DNA from: Actinomycetospora sp. TBRC 11914
GTDB taxonomy: Bacteria; Actinomycetota; Actinomycetes; Mycobacteriales; Pseudonocardiaceae
NCBI RefSeq assembly: GCF_012933465.1
Contig: NZ_JABBND010000017.1
Coordinates: forward strand, 1-64,000
Direction of reading: 5' to 3'
Length of the DNA stretch: 64,000 nt
The notes under the pieces are model-generated. The model was not told the origin of the DNA. It ran no database searches and was given only the letters and a program-made list of their open reading frames with translations. This document shows, piece by piece, positions 40,462 to 48,322 of the stretch (position 1 is its first letter; each line of letters opens with the position of its first letter). The position numbers were made by a program, and so were the translations under genes.

Positions 40462-41138
40462 ACCCGGGCCAGCGCGGCCGCGAGCTCCCGCGCGGCCGCC
40501 ACGGAGGTGAGGTCGTAGGTGACGGTGCGGCCGGCGACCCGCAGCGTCAGCCGGCCCAGCCGGCCGCCCTCGGCCCGCTCGCGGACCGTCGCCGTGGCCT
40601 CGAGCTCGTCGAGCCCGAGCACGTGGTGGCGGCGCCCTTCACGCAGCACGAGCCGGTCGGGCAGGAACGCGACGTCGCGGTGCCCGCTCGCGAGCGCCGG
40701 GACGGCGACGTCGGCCCGCAGGTGGCGGGGACCGTCGACCCGGCGGGCCACCGCGTGGTGCACCCCCTGCGGCGCGACCTCCCACACGGCGGGCTCCCAG
40801 GCCGCCGCCTGACAAGCCGCGACCCGGTGCCGCTCCCACAGGGCCACCAGCCGCTCGTGGCGGGGCGACGGCGGGCACGCGACGGTGACGGTGCGACGGC
40901 TCCGGTCGAGGGCGTGCACGACGACGACCGCGGGCGCGACGAGCAGGGTCACGACGACGGCGAGCACCGGCCCGGCCAGGGCAGCGGTCCCGACGACGGC
41001 GAGGGCCGCGGCTGCGGCGAGCGGGGCCCGGCGGCGGGCGCGGGCGGCGTCGTCGAGCCGGTGGGACAGGCCGTCGGCGTCGGGCGCCGCGGCATCGGGC
41101 AGGTGCGGCGCGGGGCGGGGCATGTCGAGCGTGGTCAC
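40410..41138 (-). CDS. Hypothetical membrane protein
   Basis: A 242-residue protein: an N-terminal cytoplasmic part (~1-42), two adjacent hydrophobic helices (PLAAAAALAVVGTAALAGPV and LAVVVTLLVAPAVVVVHAL), then ~150 residues of soluble, charged sequence containing RLVALWERHRVAACQAAAWEP and a beta-rich C-terminal half. I do not recognise the family, although similar 'two helices plus cytoplasmic domain' proteins are common in actinomycetes. GTG 41138 follows GGAGGAGG. The 3' end overlaps that of ald by 52 bases. Confidence 0.65.
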   Translation of the reverse strand: MTTLDMPRPAPHLPDAAAPDADGLSHRLDDAARARRRAPLAAAAALAVVGTAALAGPVLAVVVTLLVAPAVVVVHALDRSRRTVTVACPPSPRHERLVALWERHRVAACQAAAWEPAVWEVAPQGVHHAVARRVDGPRHLRADVAVPALASGHRDVAFLPDRLVLREGRRHHVLGLDELEATATVRERAEGGRLGRLTLRVAGRTVTYDLTSVAAARELAAALARVQSEVTGSPWASPTVAL

Positions 41139-41262
41139 GGTCGGCCTCCTCCGAGGTCGGGCTTCGTGACCGTGTGTCGTCGTTCGCGCCGATTTCGTTA
41201 CGTCAAGTGATGTCACACGATGGGCTGCCCGGCCGAACGGCGCTGGACGGTGTCCGAGGGGT

Positions 41263-41302
41263 ACGTGGGGCAGCTCGCGGCCCCTCTGAAGCTGCCCCAT
41301 GT
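41263..41302. terminator. Hairpin, probable terminator of ilvE
   Basis: GTGGGGCAGCT around 41265-41275 pairs with AGCTGCCCCA at 41290-41299 plus flanking bases; the 14-base loop is CGCGGCCCCTCTGA. It lies 33 bases beyond the ilvE stop on the minus strand. The following bases CTCGCAAGCGAG form another short palindrome. Confidence 0.6.
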
Positions 41303-41334
41303 GCCCCTCGCAAGCGAGCGGCACCGCCCGCCCC

Positions 41335-42441
41335 TCAGACGACCGGGACCCGCCAGCCCCGTGGGTCGGGCACCCGCCCGAACTGCAGGTCGACCAGCTC
41401 GGCCCGCAGCGCCAGCGTCCGGGGTCCCGGCTCCCCGCCGCCGACCGTGAACTCCCCGGCCGGCTCGCGGAAGCGCACGATCGGGCTGATCACCGCCGCG
41501 GTCCCGGCGGCGAACACCTCGGTGATCGCCCCGGTCCGGGCCCCCTCGCGGAGCTCCTCCACCGACACCGGGCGCTCGACCGGCGTCAGCCCGTGCCCCG
41601 CGGCGATCTCGAGCACGCTGCGGCGGGTGACGCCGTCGAGGATCGTCCCCAGCGGCGGCGTCACCAGCTCGCCGTCGGCGGTCACCAGCAGCACGTTCAT
41701 CGTCCCGGACTCCTCGAGCCACCGGTGCGCCACGGCGTCGAGGAAGAGCACCTGGTCGCAGGCGTGCTCCCGCGCGACCGCCTGGGCGGCGAGCCCGGCC
41801 GCGTAGTTCCCGCCGCACTTGGCGTCGCCGGTCCCGCCGGGCGCCGCGCGGGAGAGCTCCGGGTCGATCCAGAGCGTCAGCCCGACCTCGCGACCGGAGA
41901 AGTACGGCCCGGCCGGCGAGGCGAGCACCGCGAACCGGGCCTCGGTCGCCGGGCGCACCCCGAGGAACGCCTCGGTGGCGACCGTGTAGGGGCGCAGGTA
42001 GAGCGTCGCCGGGGGGTCGGGCACCCAGGCCGCGTCGAGGCGGACCAGCTCGGTGACCGCGGTGAGGAAGTCCTCGGGCGGCAGCTCGGGCAGCGAGAGC
42101 CGGCGGGCCGAGCGGGCGAAGCGGGCCGCGTTGAGGTCGGGGCGGAAGAGCGCCACGGACCCGTCCGGCTGCCGGTACGCCTTGAGCCCCTCGAAGATCT
42201 CCTGGGCGTAGTGCAGGACGGCCGCCGCCGGGTGCAGCACCAGCGGCTCCGCGCCCCGCACGGCGTCGTCGTGCCAGCCCCGCTCCGCGCTCCACGACGC
42301 GACCGCGACGTGGTCGGAGAACACCCGCCCGAACCCCGGGTCCGCCAGCAGGGCCGCGCGCTGGCCGTCGGGCGTCGGCGTCGTGGGCGTGGCAGGGAAG
42401 CGCAGGGCGGAGAGACGGGGGCCGGCGACGCTGCTCACCAC
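41335..42441 (-). CDS. ilvE: Branched-chain amino acid aminotransferase
   Basis: A 368-residue fold-type IV PLP enzyme. The markers are LHYAQEIFEGLKAYRQPDGSVALFRPDLNAARFARSARRL, the PLP-binding Lys in GDAKCGGNYAAGL, EESGTMNVLLV and TRRSVLEIA. It performs the last step of leucine, isoleucine and valine synthesis, using glutamate. The length is standard for the actinobacterial type. The frame continues upstream to 42636 without coding character; I use the GTG at 42441 (or the adjacent GTG at 42438), with GGAGGGGG upstream. It is divergent from the sigma factor gene. Confidence 0.93.
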   Translation of the reverse strand: MVSSVAGPRLSALRFPATPTTPTPDGQRAALLADPGFGRVFSDHVAVASWSAERGWHDDAVRGAEPLVLHPAAAVLHYAQEIFEGLKAYRQPDGSVALFRPDLNAARFARSARRLSLPELPPEDFLTAVTELVRLDAAWVPDPPATLYLRPYTVATEAFLGVRPATEARFAVLASPAGPYFSGREVGLTLWIDPELSRAAPGGTGDAKCGGNYAAGLAAQAVAREHACDQVLFLDAVAHRWLEESGTMNVLLVTADGELVTPPLGTILDGVTRRSVLEIAAGHGLTPVERPVSVEELREGARTGAITEVFAAGTAAVISPIVRFREPAGEFTVGGGEPGPRTLALRAELVDLQFGRVPDPRGWRVPVV

Positions 42442-42511
42442 CGCACCGTGCCACCCCCTCCGGTCGGGCACCAGGCGGTTCCGCCTGCCGGAGCCGGGGT
42501 AGTGGCAGGCC

Positions 42512-43144
42512 GTGACGTCCGCGGGCGCCGCCCCGGACGGCGGCACGGATCCCGACGACGGCATCGTCCCGGACGACGGCGTTCCCGACGACGGCGTGGG
42601 CCGGGAGGCGCGGATCGACCGCTGGCTCGTCGGCAAGGCCCGCGACGGCGACCTCGGCGCCTACGAGGAGCTGATCCGCCGCCACCGCGACCGCATCTAC
42701 CGCATCGCGCTGCGCATCACCGGGGATCCGGCCGACGCCGACGACGTCACCCAGGAGGTCGTCATCCAGCTCTGGACGGCGCTCTCCGGGTTCGTGGGCT
42801 CGTCGGCGTTCACCACCTGGCTCTACCGGGTCGTGGTCAACCGCAGCCTCGACCACCAGCGGCGGACGCGCCGGCTCACCGGCGACGAGCCCGGGGACGA
42901 CGACCTGCTGCCGGTCGCGGCCCCGGAGCGCTCGGTGCTCGCCGCGGCCGAACTGCGGGCGGGCCTGGAGGCGATCGCCCGCCTGCCGGAGAGTCAGCGC
43001 GTGCCGTTCGTGCTCTGCCAGATCGAGGGTCTGGGCTACGCGCAGGCCGCCGCGATCACCAAGGTCTCCGAGGCCACCGTGCGCGGCCGGCTCGCCCGCG
43101 CCCGGGCCACCCTGCTCGCCGAGATGAGGAGCTGGTCCGCATGA
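42512..43144 (+). CDS. ECF-type RNA polymerase sigma factor
   Basis: A 210-residue sigma-70 family protein: an acidic/Gly-rich N-terminus (~1-34), region 2 (GAYEELIRRHRDRIYRIALRITGDPADADDVTQEVVIQLW) and region 4 (LPESQRVPFVLCQIEGLGYAQAAAITKVSEATVRGRLARAR). The family is recruited by extracytoplasmic or stress signals. It begins at GTG 42512, and its stop overlaps the ATG of an anti-sigma-like gene in ATGA, so the two proteins should be made together. Confidence 0.9.
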   Translation: MTSAGAAPDGGTDPDDGIVPDDGVPDDGVGREARIDRWLVGKARDGDLGAYEELIRRHRDRIYRIALRITGDPADADDVTQEVVIQLWTALSGFVGSSAFTTWLYRVVVNRSLDHQRRTRRLTGDEPGDDDLLPVAAPERSVLAAAELRAGLEAIARLPESQRVPFVLCQIEGLGYAQAAAITKVSEATVRGRLARARATLLAEMRSWSA

Positions 43145-43734
43145 CCGGTCCCGCGCTGCCCGACACCCGGCTGCCCTGCGGCCGGTCGACGGGCCCCCTC
43201 CTCGAGCAGGTCGCCGAGGGGCGCGCCGGCGAGCTCGACGCCCACCAGCGCACGTGCCCGCACTGCCGCGCCGCGCTCGCCGAGTTCGACCGGCTGTGGG
43301 CGCCGGTGCGCGCGGTCGCCGCCGACCGGCCGCAGGCCCCGCCGTCGGTGGTCGAGGCGGCCCTGTTGCGGGTGCGCGGCGCGAGCGCCGGACCGGAGTA
43401 CGGGCGGATCGACTCCCCGCTGGGACACACCCGGGTCGCCGCCCGGGTGGTCGTGGCCCTCGCGCGGCACCTGGCCGCGCAGGTGCCCGGCGTCGAGGTG
43501 GCGCTCGGTGGCCTCGTCACCGACGGTCACCAGGACGCCGGCGAGGTGGTGCCCGACGTCGAGGCCGGGGTCACCGGCGGTTCCACCGCCGTGCAGATCA
43601 CGCTGGCCGCCGCCTACGGGCAGGATCTCCAGGCACTCGGCGAGCGCATCCGCGCCGTCGTGGCCCGCGGGGTGCGCGAGGTGACCGGGCTGGAGCCGGT
43701 CGACGTCACCGTCCACGTCGACGACGTCTGGTAG
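43141..43734 (+). CDS. Zinc-finger anti-sigma factor fused to an Asp23/Gls24 domain
   Basis: A 197-residue protein. Residues 35-42, H-x3-C-x2-C (HQRTCPHC), form a ZAS-type zinc finger as in RsrA-like anti-sigma factors; from about residue 98 a complete Asp23/Gls24 domain follows (TRVAARVVVALARHLAAQVPGVEVALGG, then AVQITLAAAYGQDLQALGERIRAVVARGVREVTGLEP). There is no membrane helix. I infer that it holds the sigma factor inactive in the cytoplasm, with the envelope-stress Asp23 part as sensor or partner-binding domain. It is coupled to the sigma gene by an ATGA overlap. Confidence 0.82.
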   Translation: MTGPALPDTRLPCGRSTGPLLEQVAEGRAGELDAHQRTCPHCRAALAEFDRLWAPVRAVAADRPQAPPSVVEAALLRVRGASAGPEYGRIDSPLGHTRVAARVVVALARHLAAQVPGVEVALGGLVTDGHQDAGEVVPDVEAGVTGGSTAVQITLAAAYGQDLQALGERIRAVVARGVREVTGLEPVDVTVHVDDVW

Positions 43735-43821
43735 TCGACCGCCGGGATGCGGAATAGTGCCGGGACGCGGGGAGTTCGCACCCCAGTAGGTGAAGATTCA
43801 ACCAATGGCCGGGGGGTCGAC

Positions 43822-44568
43822 GTGCCGGGCACCACGACCGTCGACGTGCGCCGCGGAGGCGACCGCGCCGTGACGACCGGCGCCGGGATCGAGACCCGGC
43901 ACGCGTTCTCCTTCGGGGACCACCACGAGCCCGGGAACACCCACCACGGCCTGCTGCTCGCCCACAACGAGGACCGCCTCGCGCCGGGCGCCGGCTACGA
44001 CACCCACACCCACCGCGACACCGAGATCGTGACCTGGGTGCTGGCGGGGACGCTCGCCCACGCGGACTCCCTGGGGCACTCCGGGATGCTGCGCCCCGGC
44101 GTCGTCGGCGCGATGAGCGCGGGCCGCGGGGTCGAGCACTCCGAGCGGCACGCGGGGGACGGCGGGCCGGTGCACCTGGTGCAGATGTGGCTGGTCCCCG
44201 ACCGGCCCGGCACCGAGCCCGCCCACGAGCAGCGCGACCTCACCGCGGCGCTCGCCGACGGCGGCCTCGTCGTCGCCGCCTCGGGCCTGGCCCGCGACGC
44301 GGGCGGCCCCGGGGCGCCCCTCGGTGTCGCCTCGGCGGCGCTGCACGTGGCCCGCCCGCCGGCGGGCCGCGCGCTCGACCTGCCCGCGGCACCCCACGTG
44401 CACGTCCACCTCGCCCGCGGCCGTGCCGCGCTGGCCGTCGGGGACGGGGAGGTGGCGCTCGAGGGCGGCGACGCCGTGCGCCTGACCGACGCCGGGCCGG
44501 CGGCCCTGACCGCCGTCACCGACGCCGAGGTCCTCGTGTGGGAGATGCACGAGGGACTCGGCGGCTGA
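43822..44568 (+). CDS. Pirin-family protein
   Basis: A 248-residue bicupin. The metal site is visible as HTHRDTEIVTWVLAGTLAHADSLGH (two His and Glu) with the later His in GVEHSERHAGDGGPVHLVQMW. Pirins bind Fe and act as quercetin dioxygenases or as transcription cofactors; the choice cannot be made here. The frame is open from 43747, but the GTG at 43822 has GGGGGG five bases upstream and starts at the family's normal N-terminus. It precedes a VOC protein by 51 bases on the same strand. Confidence 0.85.
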   Translation: MPGTTTVDVRRGGDRAVTTGAGIETRHAFSFGDHHEPGNTHHGLLLAHNEDRLAPGAGYDTHTHRDTEIVTWVLAGTLAHADSLGHSGMLRPGVVGAMSAGRGVEHSERHAGDGGPVHLVQMWLVPDRPGTEPAHEQRDLTAALADGGLVVAASGLARDAGGPGAPLGVASAALHVARPPAGRALDLPAAPHVHVHLARGRAALAVGDGEVALEGGDAVRLTDAGPAALTAVTDAEVLVWEMHEGLGG

Positions 44569-44619
44569 AGCACCCACGGGTCGACGACCGGCCCGTCACC
44601 ACCTGAGGAGGAGCGAGCG

Positions 44620-45192
44620 ATGACCACCGACGCCACCGTCACCGGAGAACCGACCCGGGCCGACGAGCACGAGGGCGGCGACAAGTCCAGCCTGATCACC
44701 GAGGACGAGCGCCGGAGCCTCACCGAGGCCCGCGACCGGATCCGCGCCGAATTCCTCTTCTCGCGCGAGAACCGGCCACGCTCCACGGGCCGCGGCATCC
44801 ACCACACCGCGCTCATCTGTTCCGACGTCCGAACGACGGTGGACTGGTACCAGAACGTCGCGGGGTTCCCGGTCACCGTGCTGTTCGAGAACCGCGACCT
44901 GGCCGGCTCCACGCATTTCTTCTTCGACGTGGGGAACGGGAACCACCTGGCGTTCTTCGACCTCCCCGGCGTCGACCCGTCGCCCTACCAGGAAGTGCTC
45001 GGCGGGCTGCACCACCTCGCCATCTCGGTCTCCGAGGAGCACTGGCACCAGATCAAGGCCCGGCTCGACGAGCGGGGTACGGAGTACATGGTGGAGTCCG
45101 GCACCTCGATCTACACCACCGATCCCGACGGTGCCCGCATCGAGTTCCTCCACGACCCGCTCGGGCGCATGTACGGGCACGACACGATGTGA
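44620..45192 (+). CDS. VOC-family protein (extradiol dioxygenase-like)
   Basis: A 190-residue VOC protein with a ~55-residue charged N-terminal extension (LTEARDRIRAEFLFSRENRPRS), then two modules: GIHHTALICSDVRTTVDWYQNVAGFPV and GLHHLAISVSEEHWHQIKARLDERG, ending DPDGARIEFLHDPLGR. His in the first and second modules and Glu in IEF would make the metal triad of extradiol dioxygenases and glyoxalases. The substrate is unknown. ATG 44620 follows GAGGAGCGAGCG. It converges with an L,D-transpeptidase, four bases between the stops. Confidence 0.85.
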   Translation: MTTDATVTGEPTRADEHEGGDKSSLITEDERRSLTEARDRIRAEFLFSRENRPRSTGRGIHHTALICSDVRTTVDWYQNVAGFPVTVLFENRDLAGSTHFFFDVGNGNHLAFFDLPGVDPSPYQEVLGGLHHLAISVSEEHWHQIKARLDERGTEYMVESGTSIYTTDPDGARIEFLHDPLGRMYGHDTM

Positions 45193-45196
45193 CCCG

Positions 45197-45700
45197 TCAG
45201 GACACGACCTGGACGGGGTCGCCCGGCTTCAGCGCGTTGTAGAACTGCTGCGACGCGGACCAGGACAGGTGGACGCACCCGTTCGACGGGATGCGGGTGC
45301 TGTCCTCGTGGAAGGCGATGCCGGGCTGGAAGAACACCGCGTTGGGCATCGGGGCGTCGAACTCCTTGCTCCAGTAGTTCTTGACCTTCTTCTCGACGGT
45401 GAAGGTCCCGACCGGCGTCGGCGCCCTCGACGTCCCGCCGCGGGCGGCGAAGGGACCGGCGACGACGTGGCCGGCGCCGTCGGTGAGCCAGGCCGTCCGC
45501 CCGGAGAGGTCCAGGCAGGCCTTGGCGGTCGCGGCGCACGGGGTCCCCGGCGTGGTCGCGGGTGCGGGTGCGGCGGTCGGCTGCGCCGAGGCGGTGCCGA
45601 GACCGAGCGCCAGGGTGGCCGCGCACGCGGTCCCGACGGCGCCCAGGCGTGCCGTCCAACGCCCGGGCCGGGGGCGGACGGGGCGGTCCTCGCCGTTCAC
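45197..45700 (-). CDS. L,D-transpeptidase (minimal YkuD domain)
   Basis: A 167-residue exported protein: an N-terminal basic segment, a signal peptide near residues 18-40 (AVGTACAATLALGLGTASAQ), a short Pro/Ala/Thr linker, and a YkuD domain with PTPVGTFTVEKK, IAFHEDST (catalytic His) and RIPSNGCVHLSW (catalytic Cys). It is about 35 residues shorter than the paralogue at 36181, with the same minimal layout. It should act on peptidoglycan stems outside the membrane. ATG 45700 is the natural start. An inverted GTGAC/GTCAC pair lies upstream at 45818-45833. Confidence 0.88.
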   Translation of the reverse strand: MNGEDRPVRPRPGRWTARLGAVGTACAATLALGLGTASAQPTAAPAPATTPGTPCAATAKACLDLSGRTAWLTDGAGHVVAGPFAARGGTSRAPTPVGTFTVEKKVKNYWSKEFDAPMPNAVFFQPGIAFHEDSTRIPSNGCVHLSWSASQQFYNALKPGDPVQVVS

Positions 45701-45817
45701 GATCGATCAGCTCCTCAGGGGTCGGTGATCACCTCTGCTGATCGGTTCCCCGGAGCGTGCGGGCGACATTCCCGCGGATTTCGGCGAAACGGTGGTGATC
45801 GAATCACTGCACATATC

Positions 45818-45833
45818 GTGACCGACTCGTCAC
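45818..45833. promoter_or_regulatory. Inverted GTGAC/GTCAC repeat upstream of the L,D-transpeptidase
   Basis: GTGAC (45818-45822) and GTCAC (45829-45833) separated by six bases, 118 bases before the transpeptidase ATG. It could be an operator for a dimeric regulator; short arms mean chance is possible. Confidence 0.25.
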
Positions 45834-45845
45834 CGTGTGCAGGGG

Positions 45846-46739
45846 TCAGCCGCGCAATTCGTGCCGCAATGCCCGGTGTCGCCGGCGCGCGAGCCGGCCG
45901 GCCGCTGCGAGACCCAGCGCCCAGCAGCCGAGCCCCAGCAGGAGCGCGCCGGCGGGCCCGGTGAGACCCACGGCGTGGTCGGCGGCCCCGAGCGCGGGCT
46001 CGAGGGCGAGCACGACGACCCACGGGGTGGTCAGGCACACCGCCCAGCGCAGCCAGGTGTGGCGCGCGCGGAGCCGGGCGCGCCAGGGCAGCGGGCGGTA
46101 GGGCAGCAGCACCGACAGCACACTGCCGACGCCGAGCCAGCAGAAGACGGCGCCGACGTCGGCGAACGAGGCCCGCTCGAGGTCCGGGGCGTGCCGTGCG
46201 AGGAGCTGGGCGCCGAGGGTGACGCCCATCGCGAGGGGCACGATCACCGCCGCGAGCGCGAGGTTCTTGGTCGCGAGGATGCGGGCGGCGCCGCGGCCGC
46301 GGGCGAGCTGGTCCGCGACCTCCTCGCCGTCCGCGCCGAGCTGGTTGGTGTTGACGACGTCGGCCATGATCCAGACGACGACGGCCACGCCCAGGTGCGC
46401 GGCGGCGAACGCCTCGGGCCGGTTCGGGTGCCAGTGCGACCACCCGACGTAGGCCAGGGCCAGCACCAGGTTCAGCACGACCCCGGCCAGGCGGGCCCGA
46501 CGGTGCCCGAAGGTCGCGGCCACCTCGGCGAGGACGTCGAGGGCGAACCGGGGTGCGGCGGCGAGTGCCGCCAGGGTGCGGGGCGCCGGGGGCGCGGTGG
46601 GCGTCCCGGGGCGTGGTGGGACCGCGACGACGCCGTCCGCACGACGACCCACGAGCACGACGACCTCCACCGGACCCGGCCCGCACCACGACGGCGCGTG
46701 TCGACGACGAGATCGACGGTAGCGCCCGGAGCGAAACAT
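45846..46739 (-). CDS. Polytopic membrane protein, unknown function
   Basis: A 297-residue protein with about six hydrophobic helices after a ~75-residue soluble N-terminus. The segment FGHRRARLAGVVLNLVLALAYVGWSHWHPN, then WIMADVVNTNQLGADGEEVADQLARG, recalls actinobacterial membrane proteins related to ABC-2-type permeases, but no ATPase gene is near. The start is unsure: ATG 46739 opens a basic N-terminus, and GTG 46658, preceded by GTGGAGG, is a good alternative. No catalytic motif seen. Confidence 0.65.
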   Translation of the reverse strand: MFRSGRYRRSRRRHAPSWCGPGPVEVVVLVGRRADGVVAVPPRPGTPTAPPAPRTLAALAAAPRFALDVLAEVAATFGHRRARLAGVVLNLVLALAYVGWSHWHPNRPEAFAAAHLGVAVVVWIMADVVNTNQLGADGEEVADQLARGRGAARILATKNLALAAVIVPLAMGVTLGAQLLARHAPDLERASFADVGAVFCWLGVGSVLSVLLPYRPLPWRARLRARHTWLRWAVCLTTPWVVVLALEPALGAADHAVGLTGPAGALLLGLGCWALGLAAAGRLARRRHRALRHELRG

Positions 46740-46796
46740 CGCCGGTGACCCGCCCGTCCCGCGGCGCGGCCGGGTGACGGCGCCGGGGCGGCCGGG

Positions 46797-47144
46797 CTAC
46801 GAGGCGAGCGCCTCCGGCCCCGTCCGCGCCGTGCCCTCGCCGTCGGGTCGGTGGTGGCGCACGACGGTCACGACGACGTCGGTGAGGTCGCCCTCGTCGA
46901 GGCCGTGCCGGCGGCGGGCGGCGTCGAGGAGTGCCTCGGTGCCGTCGAAGGGCCCGTAGGAGTCGATCGCGCCGGTCGCGGGGTCGGAGACGAGCACGAC
47001 GTAGCCGTCGCAGGAGTCCAGCCGGTCCTCCAGCGACTCGGCGTCCTCGAGCACCGCGTCGACCAGGTGGTGCAGGGCCTGCGGGGCCAGCTCGGCGCGA
47101 GCGCTCGGCCCGTCGTGCTGGTGGTCAGGGGTGCGGTCGTCCAC
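46797..47144 (-). CDS. Hypothetical soluble protein
   Basis: A 115-residue acidic protein (GTG 47144 after GAGGGGG). The core LHHLVDAVLEDAESLEDRLDSCDGYVVLVSDPATGAIDSYGPFDG, then TEALLDAARRRHGLDEGDL, looks like a small alpha/beta domain. No membrane helix and no motif that I recognise. The frame is open to 47327 but the extra part is basic and unlike the core, so the start at 47144 is preferred. It follows the membrane protein gene in order on the minus strand, with 57 bases between. Confidence 0.55.
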   Translation of the reverse strand: MDDRTPDHQHDGPSARAELAPQALHHLVDAVLEDAESLEDRLDSCDGYVVLVSDPATGAIDSYGPFDGTEALLDAARRRHGLDEGDLTDVVVTVVRHHRPDGEGTARTGPEALAS

Positions 47145-47575
47145 GAGAGTCGTCCCCCTCGGTGATCCGGCGGCCGGACGTCGGTCACGGCCGTTCCTCC
47201 GGACGCGTCCCGACCCCGACATCGTTCGGCATCCTGACAATGACCGGAGCAGGCTAGGGGTGACGGCAGGGACCGCGGAACCGCGGCCGTGAACGATCAC
47301 GGGCGGGTCACGCGCTGATGTCGACACCCTTGGTGACGCCGTGCCCGAGTCCGGGTGAGCCGCTCGTCCGTCGGGCCGGAAAGGGTGTGCGCACGGCGAT
47401 GAGGTCGCGGTGCAACCGGGTGCCGGGCCACCCGCTCAGGTGAGTTGCAGATCACACGGCGGTTGCGTTGACAGCGATACGGAGCGCAGTCGGATCGGTC
47501 ACGATGCGTACCACTGCGCGGCGGCGCCGGGACTCGGCATGGTGGCGGACCGATTGGTCCGCTACTGTGGACGGC
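47145..47575. other. Divergent intergenic region
   Basis: 431 bases between the hypothetical gene (minus) and the TetR gene (plus). It contains CCGCGGAACCGCGG (a hairpin with an AA loop) and CGTGA/TCACG arms near 47277-47305, a TTGACA at 47468-47473 without a clear -10 partner, and the TetR operator at 47545-47562. I see no gene in it; open frames on both strands are GC-driven. Confidence 0.45.
47545..47562. promoter_or_regulatory. TetR operator at its own promoter
   Basis: GCGGACC-GATT-GGTCCGC, a perfect 7-base inverted repeat, 14 bases before the TetR ATG. The 14-base palindrome GGACCGATCGGTCC at 48272-48285, before the exporter gene, shares GGACCGAT/ATxGGTCC, which supports a common regulator. 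Confidence 0.7.
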
Positions 47576-48160
47576 ATGGCACGCACCCCGGCGCCCGGCA
47601 CCCGTGAGCGGATCCTGGGCGTCGCGTCCCGGCTGTTCTACGAGAACGGTGTCCGGGCCGTCGGGATGAACCGCATCATCATCGAGGCCGGCACCGGCAA
47701 GAACCTGCTGTACCAGCACTTCCCGGCCAAGTCCGACCTGGTGGCCGCCTACCTCGAGGGCGCCCGCGAGCGCCGTGCCCGCACCACCGCCCGGGCGCTC
47801 GAGGCCGCGGGGGACGACCCGCGGGAGCAGCTCGTCGCCCTCGTCGCCGAGGTGGCGACGACGGTGCGCCGCCCGGGGTTCCGGGGCTGCGCGTTCCGCA
47901 ACTACCTCGCCGAGTTCCCCGAGGACGACGGCGACGCGCCCGCCGCCGTGGCCCACGCCCAGCTCGCGGAGACCCGCGCGCAGCTCGCCGAGCTCGTCGG
48001 ACGGCTCGGCGTCCCCGACCCCGACCGGCTCGTCGAGCAGCTCTGGCTGATCGTCGACGGGCTCTTCCTCCAGGCCGCGTACCGCGACCGGATGGACGAC
48101 CGCCTCGACCCCGCCGCCGACGCCGCGGTCGACCTGGCCCGCCGCCTCGTCGGCGCCTAG
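47576..48160 (+). CDS. TetR-family regulator
   Basis: A 194-residue TetR protein. The N-terminal HTH is ERILGVASRLFYENGVRAVGMNRIIIEAGTGKNLLYQHFPAKSDLV, and the ligand domain carries GCAFRNYLAEFPED and ends with a helical dimer region. ATG 47576 is the start. Its own promoter and that of the downstream MFS exporter contain matching palindromes, so it probably represses both and responds to the exported compound. Confidence 0.88.
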   Translation: MARTPAPGTRERILGVASRLFYENGVRAVGMNRIIIEAGTGKNLLYQHFPAKSDLVAAYLEGARERRARTTARALEAAGDDPREQLVALVAEVATTVRRPGFRGCAFRNYLAEFPEDDGDAPAAVAHAQLAETRAQLAELVGRLGVPDPDRLVEQLWLIVDGLFLQAAYRDRMDDRLDPAADAAVDLARRLVGA

Positions 48161-48197
48161 CTCCCGCCCCGGTCGGCTCCATCCCGGCCCTACCGGG

Positions 48198-48244
48198 ACG
48201 AACGACCCGTTCGTGCCGGTAGACGCCACGAACGAGTCGTTCGT
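48198..48244. repeat. Dispersed palindromic repeat, family A copy 3
   Basis: Two 17-base palindromes, ACGAACG-ACC-CGTTCGT (48198-48214) and ACGAACG-AGT-CGTTCGT (48228-48244), separated by 13 bases. It has the same layout as 9624-9671 and 17790-17837. It lies 37 bases after the TetR stop and may end that transcript. Confidence 0.8.
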
Positions 48245-48271
48245 CCCGCGGGACCCCGCGCGGACCACCCG

Positions 48272-48285
48272 GGACCGATCGGTCC
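48272..48285. promoter_or_regulatory. TetR operator at the exporter promoter
   Basis: GGACCGATCGGTCC, a perfect 14-base palindrome, 37 bases before the exporter ATG at 48323. Core shared with the site at 47545-47562. Confidence 0.7.
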
Positions 48286-48322
48286 GTCTCCACTCCTCTG
48301 CCACCCTCCGGAAGGAACGCCC

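Noticed and set aside
47468-47496. A sigma-70-type promoter with TTGACA
   Set aside because: TTGACA is present at 47468, but no -10 hexamer lies at 16-19 bases, so I do not list it as a promoter.
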